Part shown: positions 1 to 7,492 of the stretch, piece after piece
Position numbering within the stretch: the stretch's first letter is position 1
How the letters are laid out: each line of letters begins with the position of its first letter
Source of the DNA: Plastoroseomonas hellenica
GTDB taxonomy: Bacteria; Pseudomonadota; Alphaproteobacteria; Acetobacterales; Acetobacteraceae
NCBI RefSeq assembly: GCF_018129085.1
Contig: NZ_JAAGBB010000017.1
Span: 1 to 64,000, forward strand
Direction: 5' to 3'
DNA: 64,000 bases
The notes under the pieces: generated by a model
Seen by the model: the letters and a program-made list of their open reading frames with translations, nothing else
Told to the model about the DNA's origin: nothing
Databases searched by the model: none
Translations under genes and position numbers: made by a program

Positions 1-901
1 CGCGCTGCTGGCGCGGCCGGCGGTCGCGCAGCGCGCCCTGCCGCTGACCCTCGTGGTCGGCGCGCCGGGCGGCTCGGCGCCCGACCGCTGGGCACGCGGC
101 TTTGCGCCCTTCCTCGAACGGCACTGGCCGCGCAGCAGCGTCTCGGTCGCCAACCTGGCGGGCGATGGCGGCATGGTCGCCGCCCGGGCCATCGCCGATG
201 CGCTGCCCGATGGCCGCGCCATCGGCACCGTGGCGATGCCAGCCCTCATCGCCCGCGCCGTCGAGACCGACGCGGTCGCCACCCTGGAACGGCTCGATTT
301 CCTGGGCGCCATCACCGAGGAGCTGCTGGTGCTGGTGGTCGCCCCCGGCATCACGCCCGACATCCCGACGCTGCGCGGCATCGGCGACCGCGGTCGGCTC
401 GGCTGCCCGCCGACCGGCAGTGCCGGGCAGCTCGCGGTGACCATGATCACGGCGGCGCTGCCGCTGACGCCCATCGCCTTCCCCTCACCCGGTACCGCAC
501 GCCAGGCGGTGATCGCGGGCAATCTCACTGCCGCGCTGCTGCCGCTGCCGGACGCCATCAATGCGCTGCGCGAGAACAAGTTCCAGGCAGCCGCCATCGC
601 CGCCGAGGCGCGCAGCCCGCTGCTGCCTGATGTTCCGCTCTTCACCGAGGTCGGCCTGCCGAGCGTGCCGGTGACCCAGCGCGGCTTCGCGATGCCGAAG
701 GGTGTGCCGGAGCTGATGCGCCATGGCCTTGCCGAGGCGCTGGAATCGGTGCTCGCCGACCCCGAATTCACCGCCCAGAACACAGCCCAGGGCCGCACCC
801 CCCATCTGGTGCCGGCCGCCGAGTGGGACGAGAAACTGCGCGCCCTCACCGCCCGGCTTCGCCAGCGCTGGCAAACCGATCCCTGGGCGCGCCGGGGTTA
901 A
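1..901 (+). CDS. Bug/TctC-family substrate-binding protein (5' end outside window)
   Basis: Periplasmic receptor of the Bug (tripartite tricarboxylate transporter receptor) family, which binds small organic acids for uptake or sensing. The frame is open from base 2. The first ten visible codons (ALLARPAVAQ) look like the end of a signal peptide, so the start codon lies upstream of the window. The first-strand glycine loop reads LVVGAPGGSAPD, and the second family motif is GDGGMVAARAIADALPDG. About 300 residues are visible, close to a full mature protein. It is convergent with the next Bug gene, and no TctA or TctB permease gene is nearby. The ligand cannot be read from the sequence. Confidence 0.88.
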   Translation, partial: ALLARPAVAQRALPLTLVVGAPGGSAPDRWARGFAPFLERHWPRSSVSVANLAGDGGMVAARAIADALPDGRAIGTVAMPALIARAVETDAVATLERLDFLGAITEELLVLVVAPGITPDIPTLRGIGDRGRLGCPPTGSAGQLAVTMITAALPLTPIAFPSPGTARQAVIAGNLTAALLPLPDAINALRENKFQAAAIAAEARSPLLPDVPLFTEVGLPSVPVTQRGFAMPKGVPELMRHGLAEALESVLADPEFTAQNTAQGRTPHLVPAAEWDEKLRALTARLRQRWQTDPWARRG

Positions 902-917
902 TTTCCCCGCGGTCGCC

Positions 918-1886
918 TCAATCCGGGCGGATCTGGTTCTCGCGCACCACGCGCGACCATTTCGCCACCTCGCCGTCCAGGAAGGTCCTGAGCGCGGCGG
1001 GGTCGGAGAGGACCAGGCGGGCCTGCTGCGTCTCCTGCATCTGCTGTCTGGTGCGCGCCTCGCTCAGGGTCTCGCGCAGCGCCGCGTTCATGCGCGTGAC
1101 CATCGCCCCCGGCATGCCATGCGGCGCGAAGACGCCCCACCAGGCCTCCGCCGTCAGCCCCTGGAAGCCCGCCTCCTCCGCGGTCTGCACCTGCGCGAGG
1201 CCGGCCAGCCGCGCCGGCCCGAACTGCGCGACGGCGCGCAGCGTGCCGCCGGCGATGTGCGGCGCGACCAGCGCGGCGCTGCCGATCATCATCTCGATAT
1301 GCCCGGCGACCGCATCATTCACCGCGAGGCCGCCGCCGCGATAGGGCAGATGCGGCATGCGGATGCCGGTGCGGGATTGCAACAGCACCATGGTCAGATG
1401 TCCGATGGTGCCGTTGCCGGTGCTGCCATAGGAGACCTCGTCGGGCCGCGCCTTCGCCGCCTCCACCACATCGGCCAGGTTGCGGTAGGGCTTGTCCGAC
1501 CTGGTCGCGATGACATAGGGCGCGCCGCCGATCAGCATCACGGGATCCAGGTCGCGCGTCAGGTCGAAGGGCAGGCTCGGCAGCAGCACCGGCATCACCG
1601 AATGGCTGTCGAAGGTCAGCAGCCAGGTCAGCCCGTCCGGCCGTGCCTTGGCCACCAGGTCGGTGCCGATGGAGCCGGCCGCACCCGATCGGTTCTCCAC
1701 GATCACCGTCTGGCCCAGCCGCTGCGTCAGCCCCGGCGAGACCAGCCGCGCCACCGCATCGGTCGATCCACCCGCGGCGAAGGGCACGATGATGCGGATG
1801 GTGTTGGACTGCGCGCGCAGCGCCGGCGCCGCCAGCACCGTGCCGGCCAGCCCGAGTGCCGCCCGACGCGCGATGCGATGGGTCAT
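918..1886 (-). CDS. Bug/TctC-family substrate-binding protein
   Basis: 322-residue orphan tricarboxylate-type receptor, predicted periplasmic. An arginine-pair signal peptide (RR at 7-8, hydrophobic to about 21) ends near ALRAQ at residue 26. Family motifs follow: IIVPFAAGGSTDAVAR (about 32-47) and GAAGSIGTDLVAKARPDG (about 68-85). The ATG at 1886 has a GAGAGGA ribosome site a few bases upstream. It is the last gene of a minus-strand trio with the genes starting at 2880 and 3857, separated from the middle gene by 25 bases, so co-transcription is likely. No membrane subunits are encoded alongside. Ligand unknown. Confidence 0.92.
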   Translation of the reverse strand: MTHRIARRAALGLAGTVLAAPALRAQSNTIRIIVPFAAGGSTDAVARLVSPGLTQRLGQTVIVENRSGAAGSIGTDLVAKARPDGLTWLLTFDSHSVMPVLLPSLPFDLTRDLDPVMLIGGAPYVIATRSDKPYRNLADVVEAAKARPDEVSYGSTGNGTIGHLTMVLLQSRTGIRMPHLPYRGGGLAVNDAVAGHIEMMIGSAALVAPHIAGGTLRAVAQFGPARLAGLAQVQTAEEAGFQGLTAEAWWGVFAPHGMPGAMVTRMNAALRETLSEARTRQQMQETQQARLVLSDPAALRTFLDGEVAKWSRVVRENQIRPD

Positions 1887-1911
1887 GGTCGTATCCTCTC
1901 TATTCCTGACA

Positions 1912-2880
1912 CTAAAGATCCTCGAGACCCAGCACGCTCGGGTGGAACAGCTCCTCGGGCTCGATCAGCCGTGCCGCGAGCCCATCGTCCCGTGCGTAGC
2001 GGATCATGGCCGCGATCTCGTCGCGGTTGCGCGCAAAGCCATAGGGCCAGGGGTTGCCCCCCATGAAGGCGGTCTGCGCCGCCGCCTCGGCGGCGATCCA
2101 AGGCAGCGAGACGCGCAGCACGTTCACCATGGCGAGCTCTTCCAGCGACATCGCCTTGGCGCAGGCGAAGGCGCGGAACAGCTCCGCCGGCAGCCAGGGA
2201 TGCTGTTCGGCGACGTCCCTGCGCACGGCCAGGCAATGCATGATCGGGAAGAAGCCGGTCGTGCGGTGCCAGGCCTCCTCCTCGCACCGGTAGTCCGGGA
2301 ACAGGCGGTCGACCGGCGCCGAGCGCGCCAGGTAGCAGGCGGGCGGCCGCGGTCCGATCAGGGCGTCGATCCGGCCTTCGGCCAGCGCCGTCTCCAGGCT
2401 CTCGCCCGCCGGCTGCACGTCGAAGCCCTCGGGCAGCGTGATCGCGATGCGCTCATTGCCGATCCGCCAGCGGACGGCCTTGGTGTCGACGCCATGATGC
2501 TCGCGCAGGATGCCCCGCACCCAGAGCGCCGCCGTCTGCTGGTATTCCGGCAGCCCGATGGTCCGCCCCGCGAGGTCGGCTGCGGTGCGGATGCCGCGGT
2601 CGGTCCGCACATAAATCGCGGAATGCCGGAAGGCGCGCGAGAGGAAGACCGGCACCCCGACATAGGGCGCGTCGCCCCGCGCCGTGGTCACGATGTGGCT
2701 GCCCATCGAGAGTTCGGAGATCTCGAAGGCGCGGTCGCGCAGCGCCCGCCGGAAGATCTCCTCCGGCTCGCCCGGGATGGCGTGGAAGCGCAGCTTCGGA
2801 GTGGCGACGCGCCCGTCCAGCACCGGCCGCGTGCGGTCCGAGAGCGTGCAGGCGAGCGAGAGGGTCAGCGGCTCGGCCAT
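1912..2880 (-). CDS. 4,5-dihydroxyphthalate decarboxylase-like / periplasmic-binding-fold protein
   Basis: 322 residues with no signal peptide. The N-terminus has the pattern of the 4,5-dihydroxyphthalate decarboxylase-like family: SLACTLSDRTRPVLDGRV at about 7-24 and EISELSMGSH at 53-62, followed by a type-2 periplasmic-binding fold (NMT1/SsuA-like). Most members of this family have no proven activity, so decarboxylase activity is not claimed. The ATG at 2880 fits the family N-terminus better than the 15-codon upstream extension. It lies between two Bug receptor genes in one minus-strand run, which suggests handling of an aromatic or organic acid ligand. Confidence 0.75.
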   Translation of the reverse strand: MAEPLTLSLACTLSDRTRPVLDGRVATPKLRFHAIPGEPEEIFRRALRDRAFEISELSMGSHIVTTARGDAPYVGVPVFLSRAFRHSAIYVRTDRGIRTAADLAGRTIGLPEYQQTAALWVRGILREHHGVDTKAVRWRIGNERIAITLPEGFDVQPAGESLETALAEGRIDALIGPRPPACYLARSAPVDRLFPDYRCEEEAWHRTTGFFPIMHCLAVRRDVAEQHPWLPAELFRAFACAKAMSLEELAMVNVLRVSLPWIAAEAAAQTAFMGGNPWPYGFARNRDEIAAMIRYARDDGLAARLIEPEELFHPSVLGLEDL

Positions 2881-2891
2881 GGTTCGGACTC

Positions 2892-3857
2892 TCAATTCGC
2901 CTGGATGCGCGCCATGCGGATCCATTCCCGCTGGCGGTCGACGTCGCGCGTCACGAAGGCGCGGAACGCCTCGATGGTCATCGGCATCGGCAACGCTCCC
3001 ATGCGGGCCTGCGCTTCCTGCGTCGCCGGCAGGGCCAGCAGCCGGTTCACCTCCGCGTTCAACCGGTCGACGACCGCGCGTGGCACCGCCGCCGGTGCCA
3101 TCAGGCCCAGCCAGATCGAGGCCTCATAGCCCGCGACCGTCTCCGCCACCGCCGGCAGCTCGGGCAGCAGCGGGCTGCGCTCGGGTCCCGTGGTCGCAAG
3201 GCCGAGGACGCGCCCGCCGGTGATCTGCTCCCGCATCGTCGGGATGGCGTCGAACATCATCGGCACCTGTCCCGCGATGACAGCCGTCCGCGCTTCGTTC
3301 GACCCGCGGAAGGGGATGTGGTTGATCTCCACTCCGGCCATCGCCGCGAAGACCTCGCCCGCGATGTGATAGGGCGTGCCGGGGCCGGAGGAGGCGTAGT
3401 CCACGCGGCCCGGATTGGCCTTCAGATGCGCGACCAGCTCCGGCAGCGTCCGCGCCGGCAGCGAGGGATGGATCGCCAGCACGTGGTAGGCGACGTTGAT
3501 CGCGGCGACCGGCGCCAGGTCGCGCAACAGCACATAGGGCCGGCTCGGCAGCAGCGTCTCGTTCGCCGTATGGGTGTTCGACATCAGCAGCAGCGTGTGG
3601 CCGTCGGGTGCCGCCTTGGCCACGGCGTCGGTGCCGATGGTGGCACCACCGCCGGGCCGGTTCTCCACCACGAAGGGCTGCCCCAGCGCCTGGGAGAGCG
3701 GCTCGGCCAGGAAGCGGGCCGCGACATCGGCCGAGCCGCCGAGGCCGAAGGGCACGATGATGCGCACCGGCCGCGTCGGCCAGGGCGCCTGCGCCCGGAC
3801 GGCGGGTGCTGCGAAAAGCGCGGTCAGGCTGCCGAGCGCAACGCGGCGCGAAATCAT
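2892..3857 (-). CDS. Bug/TctC-family substrate-binding protein
   Basis: 321-residue orphan tricarboxylate-type receptor, first gene of a three-gene minus-strand run. The signal peptide is MISRRVALGSLTALFAAPAV, followed by RAQ; the RR pair allows Tat export, though Bug proteins also use Sec. The family loop IIVPFGLGGSADVAAR and the motif GGGATIGTDAVAKAAPDG are clear. The ATG at 3857 is chosen over an upstream in-frame start because GGAGGA lies five bases before it and the signal peptide begins there. The 11-base gap to the decarboxylase-like gene points to one transcript. Ligand unknown. Confidence 0.92.
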   Translation of the reverse strand: MISRRVALGSLTALFAAPAVRAQAPWPTRPVRIIVPFGLGGSADVAARFLAEPLSQALGQPFVVENRPGGGATIGTDAVAKAAPDGHTLLLMSNTHTANETLLPSRPYVLLRDLAPVAAINVAYHVLAIHPSLPARTLPELVAHLKANPGRVDYASSGPGTPYHIAGEVFAAMAGVEINHIPFRGSNEARTAVIAGQVPMMFDAIPTMREQITGGRVLGLATTGPERSPLLPELPAVAETVAGYEASIWLGLMAPAAVPRAVVDRLNAEVNRLLALPATQEAQARMGALPMPMTIEAFRAFVTRDVDRQREWIRMARIQAN

Positions 3858-3940
3858 GCTGTCCTCCTCCCCTGGTCCTGCGGGCGCTTGCCGCACCACT
3901 CGAGGTGAGGATCAGCCGGCCACTGCCAATCCGCAAGGGT

Positions 3941-4678
3941 TCAGCTGATAACCCAGTCCGGCGCCGGCATCGCCCGGTAGGCGTCGCGGAGCGCGCCCGA
4001 CCAGCCGTCGCGCACGCCCCGGAAATACTCATCCTCCTCGGTGATGCGCCGGCGCAGCCCGGCCGCCAGCGCATCGCGCCGGACGACCAGCAGGTCGACC
4101 GGCAAGCCGACCGTCAGATTGGAGCGCAGCGTGCTGTCCATGGAGACCAGGACCAGCTTGATGCCGTCCATCAGGGGCGTGCCGAATTCCACCACCCGAT
4201 CCAGGATCGGCTTGCCGTATTTGTGCTCGCCGATCTGCAGGAAAGGCGTGTCCTGGGTCGCCTCGATGAAATTGCCGGCGGCATAGATCAGGAACAGCCG
4301 GTGCGCCGCCCCCGCGATCTGCCCGCCGAGCAGCAGCGCCACGTCGAAGCCGACACCCTGGGCCGCCATCGCCTGTCCGTCGGTCTGATAGACTTCCCGG
4401 ACCGCGGCGCCGACGAGCTGGGCGGCGCGAAACATGGTTGGCACGTCACGGAGCGTCTGGCGGAAGCCGTCGAGCATCACGCCTTCCGACAGCCGGTTCC
4501 ACACCGCCTGGCTGATCGCGAGGTTGCCGGAGGAGAGCATGGCAAAGACCCGCTGCCCCGGCACCTCATCCACCTGCATTTTCGAGAAGATCGAGATGTT
4601 GTCGACGCCCGCATTGGTACGGGTGTCGGACAGCAGGACCAAGCCTTCGTCGAGATAGAGGCCGACGCAATAGGTCAC
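3941..4678 (-). CDS. Anbu proteasome-type peptidase (COG3484 family)
   Basis: 245-residue homologue of Anbu, the bacterial relative of the proteasome beta subunit and an Ntn-hydrolase-fold protein. The start MTYCVGLYLDEGLVLLSDTR has Thr2 as the likely nucleophile after methionine removal. Asp18 (in LSDTR) and Lys33 sit where the proteasome Asp17 and Lys33 would be in mature numbering, within one residue. The typical TRTNAGVD segment follows. There is no signal peptide, so it is cytoplasmic. It is the last gene of an operon with the alpha-E gene (42-base gap) and the ATP-grasp gene, the usual partners of Anbu. The peptide substrate is not known for the family. Confidence 0.9.
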   Translation of the reverse strand: MTYCVGLYLDEGLVLLSDTRTNAGVDNISIFSKMQVDEVPGQRVFAMLSSGNLAISQAVWNRLSEGVMLDGFRQTLRDVPTMFRAAQLVGAAVREVYQTDGQAMAAQGVGFDVALLLGGQIAGAAHRLFLIYAAGNFIEATQDTPFLQIGEHKYGKPILDRVVEFGTPLMDGIKLVLVSMDSTLRSNLTVGLPVDLLVVRRDALAAGLRRRITEEDEYFRGVRDGWSGALRDAYRAMPAPDWVIS

Positions 4679-4720
4679 GGGCTTGCCCTCCCTCCCTGGG
4701 ATGCCCGCCCGTTTACCCCC

Positions 4721-5656
4721 TCACGCCGTCAGATAGAAGCGCGCGATCTGCTGCCCGAGTTCCACGTTGCGATCGATGCATTCGGTCAGGAAGTCGTGCA
4801 GTCCCGTCGCCAGGATGGGCTCGATCCGACCGAACTTGAGCCGGGCATGCTGCTCCCCCGCGAGGCGGTGGCATTCCCCGCGCCGCCCGCCGGCGGCGCT
4901 GGCGATCATGTCGAGCGTCGATTCCACTCGGCGATAGCAGGCGATCATGGAGCGCGGCAGCTCCGGCCGCAGGATCAGCAGTTCGGCCACCAGATGCGGC
5001 TGCAGGCGCGCGTGATAGAGCCATTGATAGGCGCGCTGGGCAGAGACGCTGCGCAGCACCGCCTGCCATTGCAGGTAGTCGATCGCGCTGCCCTCGGCGT
5101 CCGGCTGCTTTGCCAGCAGCGTATGCCGCACATCGAGCAGCCGCGCAGTGTTGTCGCCGCGCTCCAGCATGGTGCCGAGATGGGTGAAGCGCCAGGCTTC
5201 GTCGCGCAGCATGGTGTCGGCCGCGGCGCCGTAGAAGAGCAGCGACCGTGCCTTCACCCAATCGAGGAAGGGCGCCAGTCCGTCGCTGGAGAGCGCCTGG
5301 GGCGCCATCTTGCGCGCCTCGTTCCAGGTGTCGTTGATCGCCTCCCACATGTCGACGGTCAGCGCCGCGCGCACCTGCCGCGCATTGCGCCGCGCCGCCT
5401 CGATCGAGGGCAGCAGGCCGGACGGATTGTCGGCATCCAGGATCAGGTAGTGCAGCACGGCGTCCCGCGTCGCCTCGCCGTGCTTCGCGTAGAACCCGGT
5501 CTCGCCCCCGGTCGCGACCAGCAGGGACCGCCATTCCTCGTCGCGATGGGTGAGACCGGCCATGCGGGCCGCGACCATCAGGCCGCGCGCGACATTGCCG
5601 GCGCGTTCGGTGTAGCGGCCAAGCCAGAACAGGCTGTCCGCGGTGCGGCTCAGCAT
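4721..5656 (-). CDS. alpha-E domain protein
   Basis: 311 residues, all-helical alpha-E family. The N-terminus MLSRTADSLFWLGRYTERAG is the family signature, and the helical segment through LDVRHTLLAKQPD and the end EQHARLKFGRIEPILATGLHDF fit it. Alpha-E proteins have no established activity. They are encoded with circularly permuted ATP-grasp proteins and are thought to help make or modify a small peptide. The ATG at 5656 is chosen because the family starts there; an upstream in-frame start would add a proline/arginine-rich tail. It begins four bases after the stop of the ATP-grasp gene, so the two are probably translationally coupled. Confidence 0.9.
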   Translation of the reverse strand: MLSRTADSLFWLGRYTERAGNVARGLMVAARMAGLTHRDEEWRSLLVATGGETGFYAKHGEATRDAVLHYLILDADNPSGLLPSIEAARRNARQVRAALTVDMWEAINDTWNEARKMAPQALSSDGLAPFLDWVKARSLLFYGAAADTMLRDEAWRFTHLGTMLERGDNTARLLDVRHTLLAKQPDAEGSAIDYLQWQAVLRSVSAQRAYQWLYHARLQPHLVAELLILRPELPRSMIACYRRVESTLDMIASAAGGRRGECHRLAGEQHARLKFGRIEPILATGLHDFLTECIDRNVELGQQIARFYLTA

Positions 5657-5660
5657 GGCC

Positions 5661-7172
5661 TCAATCCCCCTGCCGCTGGGACTGGGATTGCGTGGCGGCC
5701 GGCGTCCGGCCGTCCTGCGGAACCGCGGCACCCGCCGCAGGCGGGTCGTCCTGCAAAACCCAGGTGTCCTTGGTGCCGCCGCCCTGGCTCGAATTCACCA
5801 CCAGCGACCCGTCGCGGAGCGCCACGCGGGTCAGCCCGCCGGGGATGATCCGCACCTCCTTGCCGGTCAGGATGAAGGGCCGGAGATCGACATGGCGCGG
5901 CGCGATTCCCGCCTCCACCAGGGTCGGCACGGTGGAGAGCGCCAGCGTCGGCTGGGCGATGTACTCGGCGGGCTTCGCCTTGATACGGGCCGTGAATTCC
6001 TCGCATTGCGCCTTGGTGCTGTGCGGCCCGATCAGCATGCCGTAGCCGCCGGAGCCATGCGTCAGCTTCACCACCAGCTCGTGGATATGCTCCAGCACAT
6101 AGGCGCGGTCGGCCTCCCGATCGCAGAGATAGGTCGGCACGTTGGAGAGCAGCGGCTCCTCGCTGAGATAGAAGCGCACCATCTCCGGCACATAGGGGTA
6201 GATCGCCTTGTCGTCGGCGATTCCCGCGCCGGGCGCATTGGCCAGCGCGACGTTGCCGGCCCGATAGGCCCGCATCAGCCCCGCGACGCCGAGCATCGAT
6301 TCCGGCAGGAAGGCCTCCGGGTCGAGATAGTCGTCGTCGATCCGGCGATAGATGACGTCGACCCGCTGCGGCCCGGTCGTGGTCCGCATGTAGACCACGT
6401 CGTCGCGGACGAAGAGGTCGGCGCCCTCCACCGCCTCGACGCCCATCTCGTCGGCCAGGAAGCAATGCTCGTAATAGGCGCTGTTGTAGGCGCCGGGCGT
6501 CAGCAGCACGACACGCGGATCCGCCGGGCAGGTTCTGGGCGCCACCGCCTTCAGCGTCTCCAGCAATTCCTCCGGGTAACGGCCGACGGGCGCGATGCGG
6601 TGCGTCGTGAACAGCTCGGGGAAGAGGCGCATCATCGCCTCCCGGTTCTCGAGCATGTAGGAGACGCCGGAGGGCGTGCGGCAATTATCCTCCAGCACGT
6701 GGAACTCGTCCGGGCCGGTGCGCACCACGTCGATGCCGGAGACATGGGTATAGACCCCGGCCGGCGGCACGAAGCCTTCCATGATCGGCCGGTATACGGG
6801 GTTGCCGAGCACGAGCTGTTCCGGGATGCGGCCGGCGCGCAGGATCTCGCGCTTGCCGTAGACATCCTGCAGGAACAGGTTCAGCGCCCGCACCCGCTGT
6901 TCCAGCCCGCGCGCGAGCCGGTCCCATTCGCCGCGGCCGATGATGCGCGGGATCAGGTCGAAGGGAATCAGCCGCTCGGGGTCGCCGCCTTCGCCATAGA
7001 CCGCGAAGGTGATGCCGAGGCGGCGGAACAGCAGCTCCGCTTCGCGCCGCTTGAGACCGAGCGCTTCCGGTGAGGTGCCGGCCAACCATCGCTCGATCTG
7101 CGCATAGGCAGGGCGCACGCCGGTGGCGGCATGCATCTCGTCGAAGGCGGGCGGCGTCTCACGCGGCTGCAA
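5661..7172 (-). CDS. circularly permuted type 2 ATP-grasp protein
   Basis: About 503 residues. These enzymes are thought to ligate amino acids or peptides using ATP. Visible family segments are LVLGNPVYRPIMEGFVPP, VLEDNCRTPSGVSYMLENRE, LTPGAYNSAYYEHCFLADEM, YRRIDDDYLDP and the glycine-rich THGSGGYGM loop, with RPFILTGKEVRIIPGGLTRVAL and NSSQGGGTKDTWVL at the C-terminus. I place the start at a TTG (7172) because GGGGGAG lies eight bases upstream and the family residues PAFDEMHAATG are then included. An ATG at 7136 would cut into them. It is the first gene of the alpha-E/Anbu operon. Confidence 0.88.
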   Translation of the reverse strand: MQPRETPPAFDEMHAATGVRPAYAQIERWLAGTSPEALGLKRREAELLFRRLGITFAVYGEGGDPERLIPFDLIPRIIGRGEWDRLARGLEQRVRALNLFLQDVYGKREILRAGRIPEQLVLGNPVYRPIMEGFVPPAGVYTHVSGIDVVRTGPDEFHVLEDNCRTPSGVSYMLENREAMMRLFPELFTTHRIAPVGRYPEELLETLKAVAPRTCPADPRVVLLTPGAYNSAYYEHCFLADEMGVEAVEGADLFVRDDVVYMRTTTGPQRVDVIYRRIDDDYLDPEAFLPESMLGVAGLMRAYRAGNVALANAPGAGIADDKAIYPYVPEMVRFYLSEEPLLSNVPTYLCDREADRAYVLEHIHELVVKLTHGSGGYGMLIGPHSTKAQCEEFTARIKAKPAEYIAQPTLALSTVPTLVEAGIAPRHVDLRPFILTGKEVRIIPGGLTRVALRDGSLVVNSSQGGGTKDTWVLQDDPPAAGAAVPQDGRTPAATQSQSQRQGD

Positions 7173-7246
7173 TGCGAAGGCTCCCCCAGGGCGCTCCCGA
7201 GCAGATCGTCGCAGGCCGGGCGTCGGCCGGAGGCGTGAATCTGCTC

Positions 7247-7315
7247 GGCAGAAAAGCTGCCAGATCGGGTTCGCGCTGACGATAGTCAGTGCGGACCCAG
7301 TCTGGCGTCTCTGCC
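7247..7315 (+). repeat. Long imperfect palindrome, RNA hairpin on plus strand
   Basis: Bases 7261-7304 form a 44-base palindrome: a 20-pair stem with one mismatch closing a four-base GATA loop (inner part CGCTGACGATAGTCAGTGCG). Three of the non-Watson-Crick positions are G-U pairs when read as plus-strand RNA but A-C mismatches on the other strand, so a plus-strand RNA hairpin is favoured. The helix can extend through GGCAGA (7247-7252) pairing with TCTGCC (7310-7315). There is no following T-run, so it is not a standard terminator. The 320-base gap 7173-7492 holds nothing else that I recognise. Confidence 0.6.
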
Positions 7316-7492
7316 CATTGAGGTTGCAGGAAGCAGCGCCCGGTGCAAGCACGATGGCGTCTCAAAACCGCCGGTGGACCCGGCTTCTGCCCAAAGCGCG
7401 TGCACAGCGCGCGCAGCCATGCGGCGGTGCGGGAATTCACGACCCGCCGCGCCGCCCCTATCCTCCCCCAATCGAATGGAGGGAACGATCGA

